The notes beneath the pieces are model-generated. The model worked only from the letters and a program-made list of their open reading frames with translations, made no database searches and was not told the origin of the DNA. 64,000 nucleotides of DNA from positions 1-64,000 of the forward strand of contig JALCME010000023.1 of assembly GCA_022648295.1 (NCBI GenBank), written 5' to 3'. Of the stretch, positions 16,939 through 25,831 are shown one piece after another; position 1 is the stretch's first letter, and every line of letters begins with the position of its first letter. Origin of the DNA: Bacteroides sp. (GTDB taxonomy: Bacteria; Bacteroidota; Bacteroidia; Bacteroidales; Bacteroidaceae). The position numbers and the translations under genes are program-made.

Positions 16939-19650
16939 TTATTGACGGACAATGCCGCTCACTTCCACTTCTGCTAAGGCAGTGTAAGTGCCCGCAACAA
17001 AACGAATGCGTATAAAACGTCCGTAGGGCTTTTCCTGTTGTCCGGTGAATAAGATTTCTTCTTTCAATTCATTTGCCGTATTGTTGCGTTTATCCAATAC
17101 GGTGACCCAAGCGTTGCGATCGTCTGATACTTCCACGACATATCGGTAATTATACTCCCGCGGGAACTGCAATTTTATCTGCTCCAGTGCCAGTGCCTTT
17201 TCCGTATCCAATATCCACGAAGGCGATTGGTCATCACTTGTTGCTTCCCACCAGGTGGAGGTATTGCCATCTGCCGCTAGTCCGGCAGTGTGCTGTGCCC
17301 GTTGGCTGCTGGCAAAAGTCGGGTTGTTACATCCGAAAGTTTGTATGACAGTTGTCTGCTTATTGCATACATAGCGTGTGTATGGTCGTTCTGCTGCGGC
17401 AGGTGTTTGTCCCTCGACATATTGTGGTGCTCCTGTAAATGAGATGGTGATGCGGGACGGTTGTAATTCAGGTGAAGTAGCTTCTATTACAGCAGTTCCT
17501 GCGTAGTAGGAGCGGAATGTGATTGCTGCTTTACCATCGGCTATACGGATGTCACTCTTTTGGCTGAAGGTGATGGAAGGGCCTGTTGGAAATTCTCCCG
17601 GTCCGGATACCAGTTTCAATGTCACATCCGGAGAATTACTGATTTCTTTATTTAGGCTGTCCAGTATGGTAACTGTCAGTAAGACGTCATCCGTTCCGTC
17701 TGCCAGAATGTCTGACGTACGGGATGCCTTTAGTTTAAGTTTTGCAGGCACACCTTCCTTAGCCCATTCGGGTGGGGCTATTTGTTTGTATTCGTTCCTA
17801 TACCAGTACCATGCGCGCTTCTGGATACGGAAATAATCTACAATTCCCATTTTGCCTAACGAACTCCCTGCAATACTCCCGTGGTCGAAACCACACCATA
17901 TCGCTTGTCCGCTACGCCAGCTACGTCCTATCCATCCATCATCTTTCTTCAGATCACCCCATCCCGGTGCATATTCACCGGGACGATCGGCTGTGGTACT
18001 CCCGTATTCCGAAACGACGTTCGGTATACCGGGATTTTGGAAGTCGGGAAGTGTGCTGCCGTCGCCGTTATATCCGCCTATATCACCTATACGATCAATG
18101 CGTTCATTGCCAAGCGGACGTTGTGAACCTCCTATAGCTGCGGGGCGGCTAGGGTCAAGCTGATGGGACAATGTTACCATTCGCTTCAAAAGCCGGCGTA
18201 CTCCCGGCATGGCAGATGGTGCAGAAAAGAATGCTTCGTTGCACATGCTCCAGGCAATGATAGAAGGGTGGTTACGGTGAATGTGTATCATTTCCTCCAA
18301 TTGCTGCAATGCACTTGCTTCAAATTTGGCTGTATCTTTGGCATTGACCGGATATGCGCTGGAATCCCAGTAGCCATCGGGCTTAAATCCTCCTATACCC
18401 CAAAATGGAGCTTCGGACCAGAACAGCATTCCCACTTCATCACATGCTTTTGTAAAAGCCGGTGCATGTGGATAATGTGAACCGCGTATAAAGTCAAATC
18501 CGGCTTCCTTCATCATTTCCACATCGCGTTGCATAGCTGTTTCCGTGACGGCATCTCCCCAACCGGCTTGATCCTGATGTACGTTGGCACCCTTGAAGAA
18601 ACGATGTATTCCGTTTAGAAAGAACCCTTTGTCGGCAGTCCACTTAAACCAGCGGAAGCCGAATGTGGTTTCATAACGGTCGAGCAATTGCCCGTCTTTA
18701 TATAGCAGACTTACAGCCTTGTAAAGTGTCGGTTGTTCCGGCGACCATAAATGTGGATTGGTAATAGCCCGGGTAGCTTGTTTTATTTTAGCCTTATTCC
18801 CTGAACCAATTTTTGAAGTTGAGCTTGCCCGGGTTACCAATCTGTCATTGTTATCCTTAATCTCCGTTACCAATATAAATTTACCGACACTTCCCGTTTG
18901 ATTGCACACATCCGTGGATATATGCACTATGGCGGATTTTCCACCATTAGCTTCCAAATCAGGAGTGGTTATTGACGTTCCGTACCAGGCAATGTAAACC
19001 GGTTCCTTTTTTACCAGACGCACATTCCGGTAAATTCCTCCACTGAATACATGTTCGCCGGCCCTGGGTGCCACATCTGGTTTCCAAAGGTTGTTTACCC
19101 TGATTGCAACCAGATTATGTCCTTCTTTTACATAAGATGAAATATCTATTGAGAACCCTGTATATCCGCCGATATGGCTTCCTGCAAGCTTCCCGTTGAT
19201 GTATATTTCCACTTCTTGAAACACTCCGTCGAATTCTAAAAACAACTTCTTTTTAAGGTCGACGGAGGATAAAGTGAAGTACTTTCTATACCATCCGTAG
19301 CCGGTATAGAAATCTTTCGACATGAAATAAGGCATACTGAAAGAGTGAGGTAATCCGATACTTTCCCAAGTATCGTCTCTCATAGAAGGACTCTCTGCAT
19401 ATTGAAAATCTCCGCGTGCATACTTCCATTCACGGTTAAAGTTGACGGTTTCACGAGGTGAAGCTGTCTTTTTTGTCACTTTAAAGGTCGTTGCTTTTTC
19501 TATGTGTTGTGTATACGTCGTGCTTGTTGTTTGCTTCGGCTTTGACAATGCTTCTGCATACCCAGCTTCCGGCAACGTTCGGTTATGAGCGGAAGTTCCC
19601 ATGCATCCGATGATACAAAGTGAGGCAAAGATGTTTGTTCTGATATTCAT
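16939..19650 (-). CDS. GH2 beta-glycosidase with C-terminal discoidin (CBM32-like) domain
   Basis: A 903-residue secreted enzyme. The N-terminal jelly roll (about 70-215; FNREWKYARGDF, GYGWYRKYF, INGKLAGSHIGGYTGF) is followed by an Ig-like domain. The TIM barrel has the acid/base Glu about 472 in WSMCNEAFF and the nucleophile Glu about 548 in VVSEYG. A further beta domain covers about 637-742, and a discoidin-like module about 770-900 (TFASSQRAQHTAGLAADGN through GRFIRIRFVAG). GH2 covers beta-galactosidase, beta-glucuronidase and beta-mannosidase. The fold order resembles the Bacteroides beta-galactosidase/glucuronidase group, but specificity is not readable. It lies 50 bases after the beta-helix gene at 19701, so co-transcription is likely. 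Confidence 0.9.
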   Translation of the reverse strand: MNIRTNIFASLCIIGCMGTSAHNRTLPEAGYAEALSKPKQTTSTTYTQHIEKATTFKVTKKTASPRETVNFNREWKYARGDFQYAESPSMRDDTWESIGLPHSFSMPYFMSKDFYTGYGWYRKYFTLSSVDLKKKLFLEFDGVFQEVEIYINGKLAGSHIGGYTGFSIDISSYVKEGHNLVAIRVNNLWKPDVAPRAGEHVFSGGIYRNVRLVKKEPVYIAWYGTSITTPDLEANGGKSAIVHISTDVCNQTGSVGKFILVTEIKDNNDRLVTRASSTSKIGSGNKAKIKQATRAITNPHLWSPEQPTLYKAVSLLYKDGQLLDRYETTFGFRWFKWTADKGFFLNGIHRFFKGANVHQDQAGWGDAVTETAMQRDVEMMKEAGFDFIRGSHYPHAPAFTKACDEVGMLFWSEAPFWGIGGFKPDGYWDSSAYPVNAKDTAKFEASALQQLEEMIHIHRNHPSIIAWSMCNEAFFSAPSAMPGVRRLLKRMVTLSHQLDPSRPAAIGGSQRPLGNERIDRIGDIGGYNGDGSTLPDFQNPGIPNVVSEYGSTTADRPGEYAPGWGDLKKDDGWIGRSWRSGQAIWCGFDHGSIAGSSLGKMGIVDYFRIQKRAWYWYRNEYKQIAPPEWAKEGVPAKLKLKASRTSDILADGTDDVLLTVTILDSLNKEISNSPDVTLKLVSGPGEFPTGPSITFSQKSDIRIADGKAAITFRSYYAGTAVIEATSPELQPSRITISFTGAPQYVEGQTPAAAERPYTRYVCNKQTTVIQTFGCNNPTFASSQRAQHTAGLAADGNTSTWWEATSDDQSPSWILDTEKALALEQIKLQFPREYNYRYVVEVSDDRNAWVTVLDKRNNTANELKEEILFTGQQEKPYGRFIRIRFVAGTYTALAEVEVSGIVRQ

Positions 19651-19700
19651 GATCCGGTATATGTCTTTAAGTTATTTTATCCTCTCGGGAAAGATTATTT

Positions 19701-21101
19701 TCATTTGATATGAACTGTCCCTGTAAAGTCTTTCCTGTTGATGTTTAATTTTTGCAGTGTGGTGGCTTTTTTTCCGTTAATATATATATTCTCAAAAGTG
19801 ATGTCGTTTATGGCATGATTTGCGTCGTATCCTTCCATCAATGACGGGCTGGTATACTTGCCGGTGAAACTGATGTTGCGGAAGGTGATGTTCTGTACTC
19901 CCCTTCCGGGACCGGTATTGTATTTTTTGTTGTACATCACTCGCAGATGAAACAATTGCCCTTCTTCGATGCGTTCTACCCGTATGTTGTCGAAAAGAAT
20001 ATTGCGTGCCAAATTATGATCACCTACATTAACTGCCATGCAACCCTGATAATCCGGGTCATCTTCATCGTGTTCCAGAATATCAATGTTGCTAAAGTGC
20101 ATGTTCTCCAATGTTTCACCTTCGGTTGAAGTATCTCCGTGGGTTCCTATATTAATAGGATGAGCAATATCTGCCCATAGCGTGGAATTGCGAACCACGA
20201 TATCGTCCGTATTGCAATAAAAGTTCCAACGGTGTCCGTATACGGCTATACAGTCATCACTGTTGCGCATGAAAACATCTTCCACAAGTGCATGCTTGGA
20301 ACAAAAGAAATCCAGACCGTCTCCCCAGCCTTGATAACTGAATGATTTTATATTCTTCAATGTGATATTTTCCGATTGTCCTACAGTAGTGGTGTTGTAT
20401 CGTGGGTTAACTACTGTGATGCCATCCACAAGAACATTTTTGGAATAGTTGATGGTGATTCCGTTGAAAGTTTCGAGCAACATGCCATGGCCCAGAATCT
20501 TTACATTCTCTACATGCTCACACAAGAGAGGTCCCTTTAATACAGCTCCCCCCTCCAGATATACTGTCGTGTTGGAAGGTATCTTGAAGCACTTTTCTAT
20601 GGAGTCCGGTTCATGATAACCCGCTTCGAAGTACATTATACCCGGGGCTTTCTTATCCGGAACATTTGTTTCGATGGCATTGGCAAATACATGCAAATTA
20701 TGAAGTTTGTCGCCGTTGAACTCCACGGAAAGCTTTTGTGGTTTATCCAGCGTAAACAGCACGTAATTGCCGTCAACTGATGGCTTAATGCCTTTGGAAA
20801 GAGGGCGGATAGTAACGTCACGCACCTCGCCGTTATTTTTCTGTACCAGTATCTCTATTTTCCCATTGAAGTCAAACTGTACCATGGAGGCATCGGAACG
20901 TGTATCTGCATCCACCTTGACGTTGTATTCGTACAAATCCGTCCATTCTTTGCTTCCTGCCTGCCGTACCCTGACTGTGTAATCATCATTATGATGGGCA
21001 TAATATAACTGTTTGGGTACTGAATAAGTAACAATCTGAGCCTCCAACGTGGCTATTGAGGCAAACAGCAACATTGCCGTTAGTTTCAATTTCTTCATCA
21101 T
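19701..21101 (-). CDS. GH28-like right-handed beta-helix enzyme (copy 1)
   Basis: A 466-residue secreted protein with a signal peptide ending near ATLEAQ. It has the same two-part design as the gene at 12981: an N-terminal sandwich (NDDYTVRVR, ASMVQFD) and then a beta-helix with GWGDGLD (about 258-264), MRNSDDCIA (about 279-286), GTHGD (about 319-323) and HLRV. The catalytic-type acids are kept, so it is probably active. It is the first gene of the enzyme train, preceded by a terminator, a -7 box and a strong inverted repeat in its leader. The ATG at 21101 is followed at once by a second in-frame ATG. Substrate divergence between the two copies would be expected for two linkages of one glycan. 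Confidence 0.78.
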   Translation of the reverse strand: MMKKLKLTAMLLFASIATLEAQIVTYSVPKQLYYAHHNDDYTVRVRQAGSKEWTDLYEYNVKVDADTRSDASMVQFDFNGKIEILVQKNNGEVRDVTIRPLSKGIKPSVDGNYVLFTLDKPQKLSVEFNGDKLHNLHVFANAIETNVPDKKAPGIMYFEAGYHEPDSIEKCFKIPSNTTVYLEGGAVLKGPLLCEHVENVKILGHGMLLETFNGITINYSKNVLVDGITVVNPRYNTTTVGQSENITLKNIKSFSYQGWGDGLDFFCSKHALVEDVFMRNSDDCIAVYGHRWNFYCNTDDIVVRNSTLWADIAHPINIGTHGDTSTEGETLENMHFSNIDILEHDEDDPDYQGCMAVNVGDHNLARNILFDNIRVERIEEGQLFHLRVMYNKKYNTGPGRGVQNITFRNISFTGKYTSPSLMEGYDANHAINDITFENIYINGKKATTLQKLNINRKDFTGTVHIK

Positions 21102-21108
21102 ATATAAG

Positions 21109-21142
21109 CTAGCTTTTCATACAGATACGTTTGAAAAGCTAG
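21109..21142 (-). promoter_or_regulatory. 10-bp inverted repeat in the leader of the enzyme operon
   Basis: CTAGCTTTTC (21109-21118) and GAAAAGCTAG (21133-21142) are perfect reverse complements around a 14-base spacer, ending 7 bases before the ATG at 21101. It would fold as an RNA hairpin over the ribosome-binding region or act as a dimer operator. Confidence 0.5.
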
Positions 21143-21236
21143 ATACTCCTAATGAGAAGGAGGATTTTCTCAATAAAAAGCGTTAAAAGAAGCTTTTATA
21201 AGATACTATTTAGAAACTATTTTCAGAACAGTAATG

Positions 21237-21244
21237 CAAATCTA
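21237..21244 (-). promoter_or_regulatory. Putative -7 box for the enzyme operon
   Basis: TAGATTTG on the minus strand matches TAnnTTTG. It lies just past the terminator and would give a leader of about 130 bases that contains the inverted repeat at 21109-21142. Confidence 0.35.
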
Positions 21245-21258
21245 CAGATTTAAAAACA

Positions 21259-21300
21259 AACGATGCCCGCAAAATTTCTTACGATTTTGCAGGCATCGTT
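21259..21300 (-). terminator. Rho-independent terminator after the lyase gene
   Basis: Arms at 21259-21275 and 21284-21300 pair over 17 bases with one mismatch. On the minus strand the stem is followed by TTTGTTTTTAAA. It sits 43 bases past the stop at 21344 and ends the sigma-SusC-SusD-lyase transcript. The stem shares ATGCCTGCAAAATCG with the terminator at 29811-29849. Confidence 0.85.
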
Positions 21301-21343
21301 GATTTAATTGGGAGTGCTTTTCCCTGATGTTTATGAAAATATT

Positions 21344-22555
21344 CTATTCATCAATATCTCCGTCACAGAATTGAAATGTTCCATAGCCAATATTATCGCT
21401 GTCATATTTTTCAATGGGCTGTTTGTCTAATGCTACTTCTTTGGTATATGGCATACTTAAACCTTTACGTGTAACATAATGGTTGTATGCTATTGCATAT
21501 ATCGCTCTGAAGGTTCCGCGGCTTCCTGTGCCGATTGTGCTCCAATTACTATATTTGCCTGTGATGTCTTTCCATTGTTTAAATGGCACATCATATCCCA
21601 AATTGTATTTTGCAGAATATTCATATCCTTTCAGCAGACGATTATCCAAGGCACTATATAAGTCATTTCCTTGTTGATACGCCAATTCACAAATTGTGGC
21701 CAAGCCACCAAGTCCTAATTGTGTATGTCCCTGATCACGTCCACTCTCTTGGCATTGTCCTGTTTCTCCATCAAGGTAATGGCTGATAGTTCCGTTGTCA
21801 TCGCCATAAAGATAAAATTTGATTCCTTTCTTATACATATCTATATCATCCCATAAAATCGCAGCTGCCATATATGCTTTCGTTACAATGATCCCCCAGT
21901 TGCCGTTGGTATATGCAGGTGTATTATAAAACTTTTCCAATACTGGGAGAAAGATGTTTTTGAGCATTGCGTTGATTTTATCCAAGTCTTCTTTAGACAT
22001 TTTATCATAGGTGTGGCTCAACATTTCTGTAGCATAAATAATTTGAAAGCCTTGTAGTCCTGCGAGCAAAGGAGCATCATTGGTTGATGGTATCTCTTTT
22101 AATTTATCTGCATATTTCACTAATATTTCTATCCCTTTTTTAGCATGTGCTTCATCTTTTGTAACGGCATACATGAGGGCATTTAAGTATGCTGCGGCAA
22201 AATCGGCTTCAAAACCGTTTTTAGTCCATGCATAGTCACCGTCTCTCGAAATGATTTCATAAGGTCCTTGCATGGAATAAGTTGATTTTGCCAGGTTGTT
22301 GCTCTTCATTTCCAGATAAGTTTGATATGCCGGATCATTGGCGTCTGCACGTTTTACAATAGTCTGCATCCGTTTAATACTTTTTGCGGTATGTAAGATT
22401 CCCGGATGTTCCAATGAGGGAGTGTATTGATCACCAATGACATTGTCCCATGAGTCTATATCAGTTGTTCCATCTTTTATTTCACTTGAGCATGAAATAA
22501 ATAGAACAGAAGCTAATATCGTATAAATGTATATGATTTCTTTTTTCATTTTCAT
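21344..22555 (-). CDS. Alginate-lyase-superfamily polysaccharide lyase (PL38-like) lipoprotein
   Basis: About 403 residues. The lipoprotein signal (YTILASVLFISCSS) puts Cys at about 22. The body is an all-helical (alpha/alpha) barrel of the alginate_lyase type, with YTNGNWGI at about 216-222 and the conserved stretch ESGRDQGHTQLG at about 270-281, which would supply the Arg/His of the active site. This motif set resembles PL38 enzymes known to cut glucuronan or poly-mannuronate; I assign that from memory and with caution. ATG 22555 (or 22549) is used because the more upstream 22561 codon is TTG. It is the last gene of the sigma-SusCD module. Surface cleavage of a uronic-acid backbone that feeds GH88 is the inferred role. 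Confidence 0.75.
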   Translation of the reverse strand: MKMKKEIIYIYTILASVLFISCSSEIKDGTTDIDSWDNVIGDQYTPSLEHPGILHTAKSIKRMQTIVKRADANDPAYQTYLEMKSNNLAKSTYSMQGPYEIISRDGDYAWTKNGFEADFAAAYLNALMYAVTKDEAHAKKGIEILVKYADKLKEIPSTNDAPLLAGLQGFQIIYATEMLSHTYDKMSKEDLDKINAMLKNIFLPVLEKFYNTPAYTNGNWGIIVTKAYMAAAILWDDIDMYKKGIKFYLYGDDNGTISHYLDGETGQCQESGRDQGHTQLGLGGLATICELAYQQGNDLYSALDNRLLKGYEYSAKYNLGYDVPFKQWKDITGKYSNWSTIGTGSRGTFRAIYAIAYNHYVTRKGLSMPYTKEVALDKQPIEKYDSDNIGYGTFQFCDGDIDE

Positions 22556-22638
22556 TTTCAATTATAATTGTAAAGTATGAAGGTATACCAAAAGTCTGAA
22601 TTCGTTCTTGCAATAATCACTGTGAAGAGCAAGCAATT

Positions 22639-22674
22639 AAAAATGAGACTGCTGGCATATCTTTGTCTCTTTTT
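22639..22674 (-). terminator. Weak candidate terminator/attenuator between the Ig-protein and lyase genes
   Basis: On the minus strand, AAAAAGAGAC and GTCTCATTTTT can pair with one bulge around a 15-base loop, followed by TAATTG. The stem is short, so partial read-through into the lyase gene is likely. Confidence 0.3.
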
Positions 22675-24076
22675 ATTCTTTATTTAAGAAGTCTTCCAAA
22701 TCTGTTAAATTCTTAAATGTTCTACACCAATATATTTCATATACTCCATCTTCAGAGTTTGCAGCTGGGATATCCGCTATTTTAATTTGATATGTTTTAA
22801 ATTCAGTTAAGCCTGTTTTTGGCATTTTCCCATTCCAGCCTTGTGACATATCAAAATATAGGACTCTTTTCGCATCTTTTGACGTTAATTCTGTATTTGG
22901 GACATAGCCACCACTGACAGAACCGTCGGAAGCAACGGCATCCAGAGTATTTCTTCCACCTTTGGGAACTGTGCACTTTATTGCAAGAATGGGATATAAA
23001 CCGGCATGGAAAGATTTTGGAGAACCATTATATTGGAAATCTCCACGCCAACTTCCGTTGCCTTGTTTCTTCATATTGACTACCATCTTACCGTCTTCAA
23101 TTTTGTATGTGGTTCCGCTTGTTGATATTTTCCATCCATTGAAACCGTCTGTAGCATCCCATTTGTACCAGCCTGCCGGAATGTTGATTGTAACTGAAGC
23201 CTGGCTACCGTTGCTTTTGCAAGTGGCTGTTATCGTGACTATCCCAAATCCTGTGGGTGTGATAACACCTTTGTCGACCTTTGCAATATTTCCATCGCTT
23301 GAAGTCCAATCGACAGATCCCAATGTTCCATTCTCTGGAGTATAGGTTACATTGAGCGTTACGGGCTGATTCATGCAGAGAGGTTCGTCGTATGGTTGTA
23401 TTGTAACACTGTTTACTGCGATGTATTCTTTAATCAGCAGATCATAGTGAGCTTTAACTCCACTATTGTCATGAGTATAGGCTGTTATAGTTACGTTACC
23501 GGGTTTTATTCCCGAAACAAGCCCTGTCTCAGATACAGTGGCAATGGATTTATCACTGCTTTCCCAAGTCAAATAATCATAGGTATGATTTTCTGGTAAA
23601 ATATTATAGTTGAGTTGTAGCTTATCTGTTGCATAAATTTCAGTTTCTGTATTGATGAATTTTATGGTAGTTGCTTTTGTTATTTCTGGAATGACATGTA
23701 CTTTGACCGATTTTATTGCATCATCGGGACCAAAGCCTATTGCTGGTGATACGGTAATGATGGCATCGCCTGCATTTATTCCTGTTACAATTCCATCTTG
23801 GGTAACAGTAGCTATTGATTCGTCGGACGATGTCCATAGAACTTCCGGATTTGTAGGATTCTCAGGGGATATGCTATATACCAAGGCTGAATCCATTCCT
23901 ATAGCTAAGGGAAGAGTGGATGATACGTCCAATTTGATAGATGTAATCAATTGATTCTCTGATCCCGGTGTAGTAAATACTTTGTCTTTGTCGCAAGAAG
24001 ACAAACTTAAAAGACCTATGCCTACTAAAGCATTACATATAGATAGTAATCTGTTTTTATATAAATATTGCTTCAT
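22673..24076 (-). CDS. Surface lipoprotein with three BIG2 Ig-like domains and a C-terminal beta domain
   Basis: About 467 residues from ATG 24076. The signal LLSLSSC is followed by DKD, consistent with surface export of Bacteroides lipoproteins. Three BIG2-type Ig repeats are visible through their cores: VLWTSSDESIATVTQDGIVTG, LTWESSDKSIATVSETGLVSG and VDWTSSDGNIAKVDKGVITP. The last 165 residues (from AGWYKWDATDGFNGWK) form a beta-rich, aromatic domain that looks carbohydrate-binding; it may be the DUF4979 type, but I am unsure. It follows susD by 27 bases, the position where surface glycan-binding proteins (SusE/F-like) are found, so that role is inferred. Confidence 0.82.
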   Translation of the reverse strand: MKQYLYKNRLLSICNALVGIGLLSLSSCDKDKVFTTPGSENQLITSIKLDVSSTLPLAIGMDSALVYSISPENPTNPEVLWTSSDESIATVTQDGIVTGINAGDAIITVSPAIGFGPDDAIKSVKVHVIPEITKATTIKFINTETEIYATDKLQLNYNILPENHTYDYLTWESSDKSIATVSETGLVSGIKPGNVTITAYTHDNSGVKAHYDLLIKEYIAVNSVTIQPYDEPLCMNQPVTLNVTYTPENGTLGSVDWTSSDGNIAKVDKGVITPTGFGIVTITATCKSNGSQASVTINIPAGWYKWDATDGFNGWKISTSGTTYKIEDGKMVVNMKKQGNGSWRGDFQYNGSPKSFHAGLYPILAIKCTVPKGGRNTLDAVASDGSVSGGYVPNTELTSKDAKRVLYFDMSQGWNGKMPKTGLTEFKTYQIKIADIPAANSEDGVYEIYWCRTFKNLTDLEDFLNKE

Positions 24077-24103
24077 AATTACTTTTTTATTTGAAAACAT
24101 AAA

Positions 24104-25819
24104 TTAATTTTCCCATCCCGGATTTTGTTTCAAATTAGGATTAAGGCGTAATTGATCACTCGGTAATGGCAATAGGTAGTTTTTATCCGTCCATTTACGA
24201 CTGGTCTCTATAATTAAGAAACCATCTGAATTTTTGGGATAACTTGCTTTCGAATAAACCGTTTGATATTCTGTTCCTGTCCATTTCACTCCGAGAAAAT
24301 CTTGTGGCATTTCTGTTTCCGCAGTTTTCCATCTTTTCAAATCATCAATTCTGAATCCTTCGTTATACAGTTCAATAGTGCGTTCACGACGAATTTCAGT
24401 ACGCATATCCAGTCCATTAGTGCTTGCAAATTCGTTTGAGAGTTTAGGCATCCCTGCATTTATGCGACAACGAACTAAATTCAGAGATATATCCAAGTCT
24501 TCATTGGTTATTGCATTATCTCGTTCGTAAATGGCTTCTGCATAGTTTAGCAGGACTTCTGCATAGCGTATGATCGGGTAGTCATAACCTTCGTAATTTG
24601 TATTTACTGCACGCTCGCAAGCCCATTTCTGATTGTTGTACCCACTACCACTACTTGGCTTTAAATTTGTGACAGATGCAGAAGCCAGATCTGCGGCATC
24701 GCCCGTCCAATTTACACGCGGTTTCTCATTACTCCAAAAGTTGTCGTGGGGTTTTGCCAGTGTATAACGTATGCGGTTGTCTCTGCTTTGGAATTCACTG
24801 TCTATTTTATCGTAGCCTTTGAATAGTTTCGACTTTTCAATGGGCAATCCATCTTGACAAAGATACATGGACGCAAATTTATGAGAGATCCATTGTACGT
24901 TGATTAAAGACTCTTTGGTAATGTTCTTACCGATTGGTGAAAGGACTTCGTCATGTCTACGTGAAAAAATATATTCTTTATTTGAATTTTTTATTAATCC
25001 GGCAGGATTTGATTTTACATCTTCCAATATGAACATATATTTTTGTGCACTGTCTCCCAAGATTGCCGGTTGAAATAGCTCAAACTTCTTGCTGTCAATG
25101 ACCTCTTTTGCAGCTTTTGCTGCTATGCCAAGTAGTTCTTTTCCACGGCTTTCATCCCCTCTGAATTTTTGCCATGTACCTTCATATAGGGCTACTCTTG
25201 ATAAAAGAGCCCATGCTCCTTCGCTACCAATGCGTCCATTTTCCACTTCTGATGTATTGGGTAACTTTGATGCGGCATCTTTCAAATCATCAATAATAAA
25301 ATCAATAACTTCACTCCGGTCATTACGGGCTATTTTCATTTCTGGATCAGTAACATCTAAAGGCTTTTTCACGATAATGGCATCTCCAAAAAGTTGCACT
25401 AAATCGAAATAGCAATATGCTCGAAAGAATTTTGCTTCACCTATATATTGAGTGATTTCGCTTTGATTGGCATAATTCTCTGAATTTTGCAACAGCAAGT
25501 TCGTCCTTCTTATTCGTTTGTATGCATCGGTATAGTTGCCATCTGAAGTAGTAAGACTGTTGGTCCCTTTTCTAAATAGATTTCCCGGATCATTGCCATC
25601 CAACAGTATATCAGAACGCTTGTCTGAATGTGGGGCATCATATACGCTACTCGAGAAATCGCGAGTCCAACCATAAAACTGATTGGCAAATAATTTATAA
25701 TCGTTCTCTGAACTCCAAATATTGGTTTCAGCCAATTGATCTTGAGGATCCAAGTTCAAACATGAATTGAATATGAGCCCGGTAATTAATATAAAAAAAT
25801 ATTTTATTTTAAGTTTCAT
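24104..25819 (-). CDS. SusD/RagB-family glycan-binding lipoprotein
   Basis: 571 residues. The lipoprotein signal FFILITGLIFNSCLN puts Cys at about 20. SusD landmarks are present: the early helical segment FRAYCYFDLVQLFGDAII, the TPR-rich middle (WALLSRVALYEGTWQKF), the RYAEVLLNYAEAIYE helix, the RRERTIELYNEGFRIDDLKRW motif and the ending LPLPSDQLRLNPNLKQNPGW. It forms the lid of the SusC channel on the cell surface and binds the oligosaccharide. It starts 12 bases after its SusC partner. Confidence 0.95.
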   Translation of the reverse strand: MKLKIKYFFILITGLIFNSCLNLDPQDQLAETNIWSSENDYKLFANQFYGWTRDFSSSVYDAPHSDKRSDILLDGNDPGNLFRKGTNSLTTSDGNYTDAYKRIRRTNLLLQNSENYANQSEITQYIGEAKFFRAYCYFDLVQLFGDAIIVKKPLDVTDPEMKIARNDRSEVIDFIIDDLKDAASKLPNTSEVENGRIGSEGAWALLSRVALYEGTWQKFRGDESRGKELLGIAAKAAKEVIDSKKFELFQPAILGDSAQKYMFILEDVKSNPAGLIKNSNKEYIFSRRHDEVLSPIGKNITKESLINVQWISHKFASMYLCQDGLPIEKSKLFKGYDKIDSEFQSRDNRIRYTLAKPHDNFWSNEKPRVNWTGDAADLASASVTNLKPSSGSGYNNQKWACERAVNTNYEGYDYPIIRYAEVLLNYAEAIYERDNAITNEDLDISLNLVRCRINAGMPKLSNEFASTNGLDMRTEIRRERTIELYNEGFRIDDLKRWKTAETEMPQDFLGVKWTGTEYQTVYSKASYPKNSDGFLIIETSRKWTDKNYLLPLPSDQLRLNPNLKQNPGWEN

Positions 25820-25831
25820 AATTCTCTAATA

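Noticed and set aside
22640..22650. AAAATGAGACT, similar to the shared TGAGACT element
   Set aside because: It is inside the operon between the Ig-protein and lyase genes and forms one arm of a weak hairpin. The AATAATAA part is missing, so I did not count it as a fourth site.
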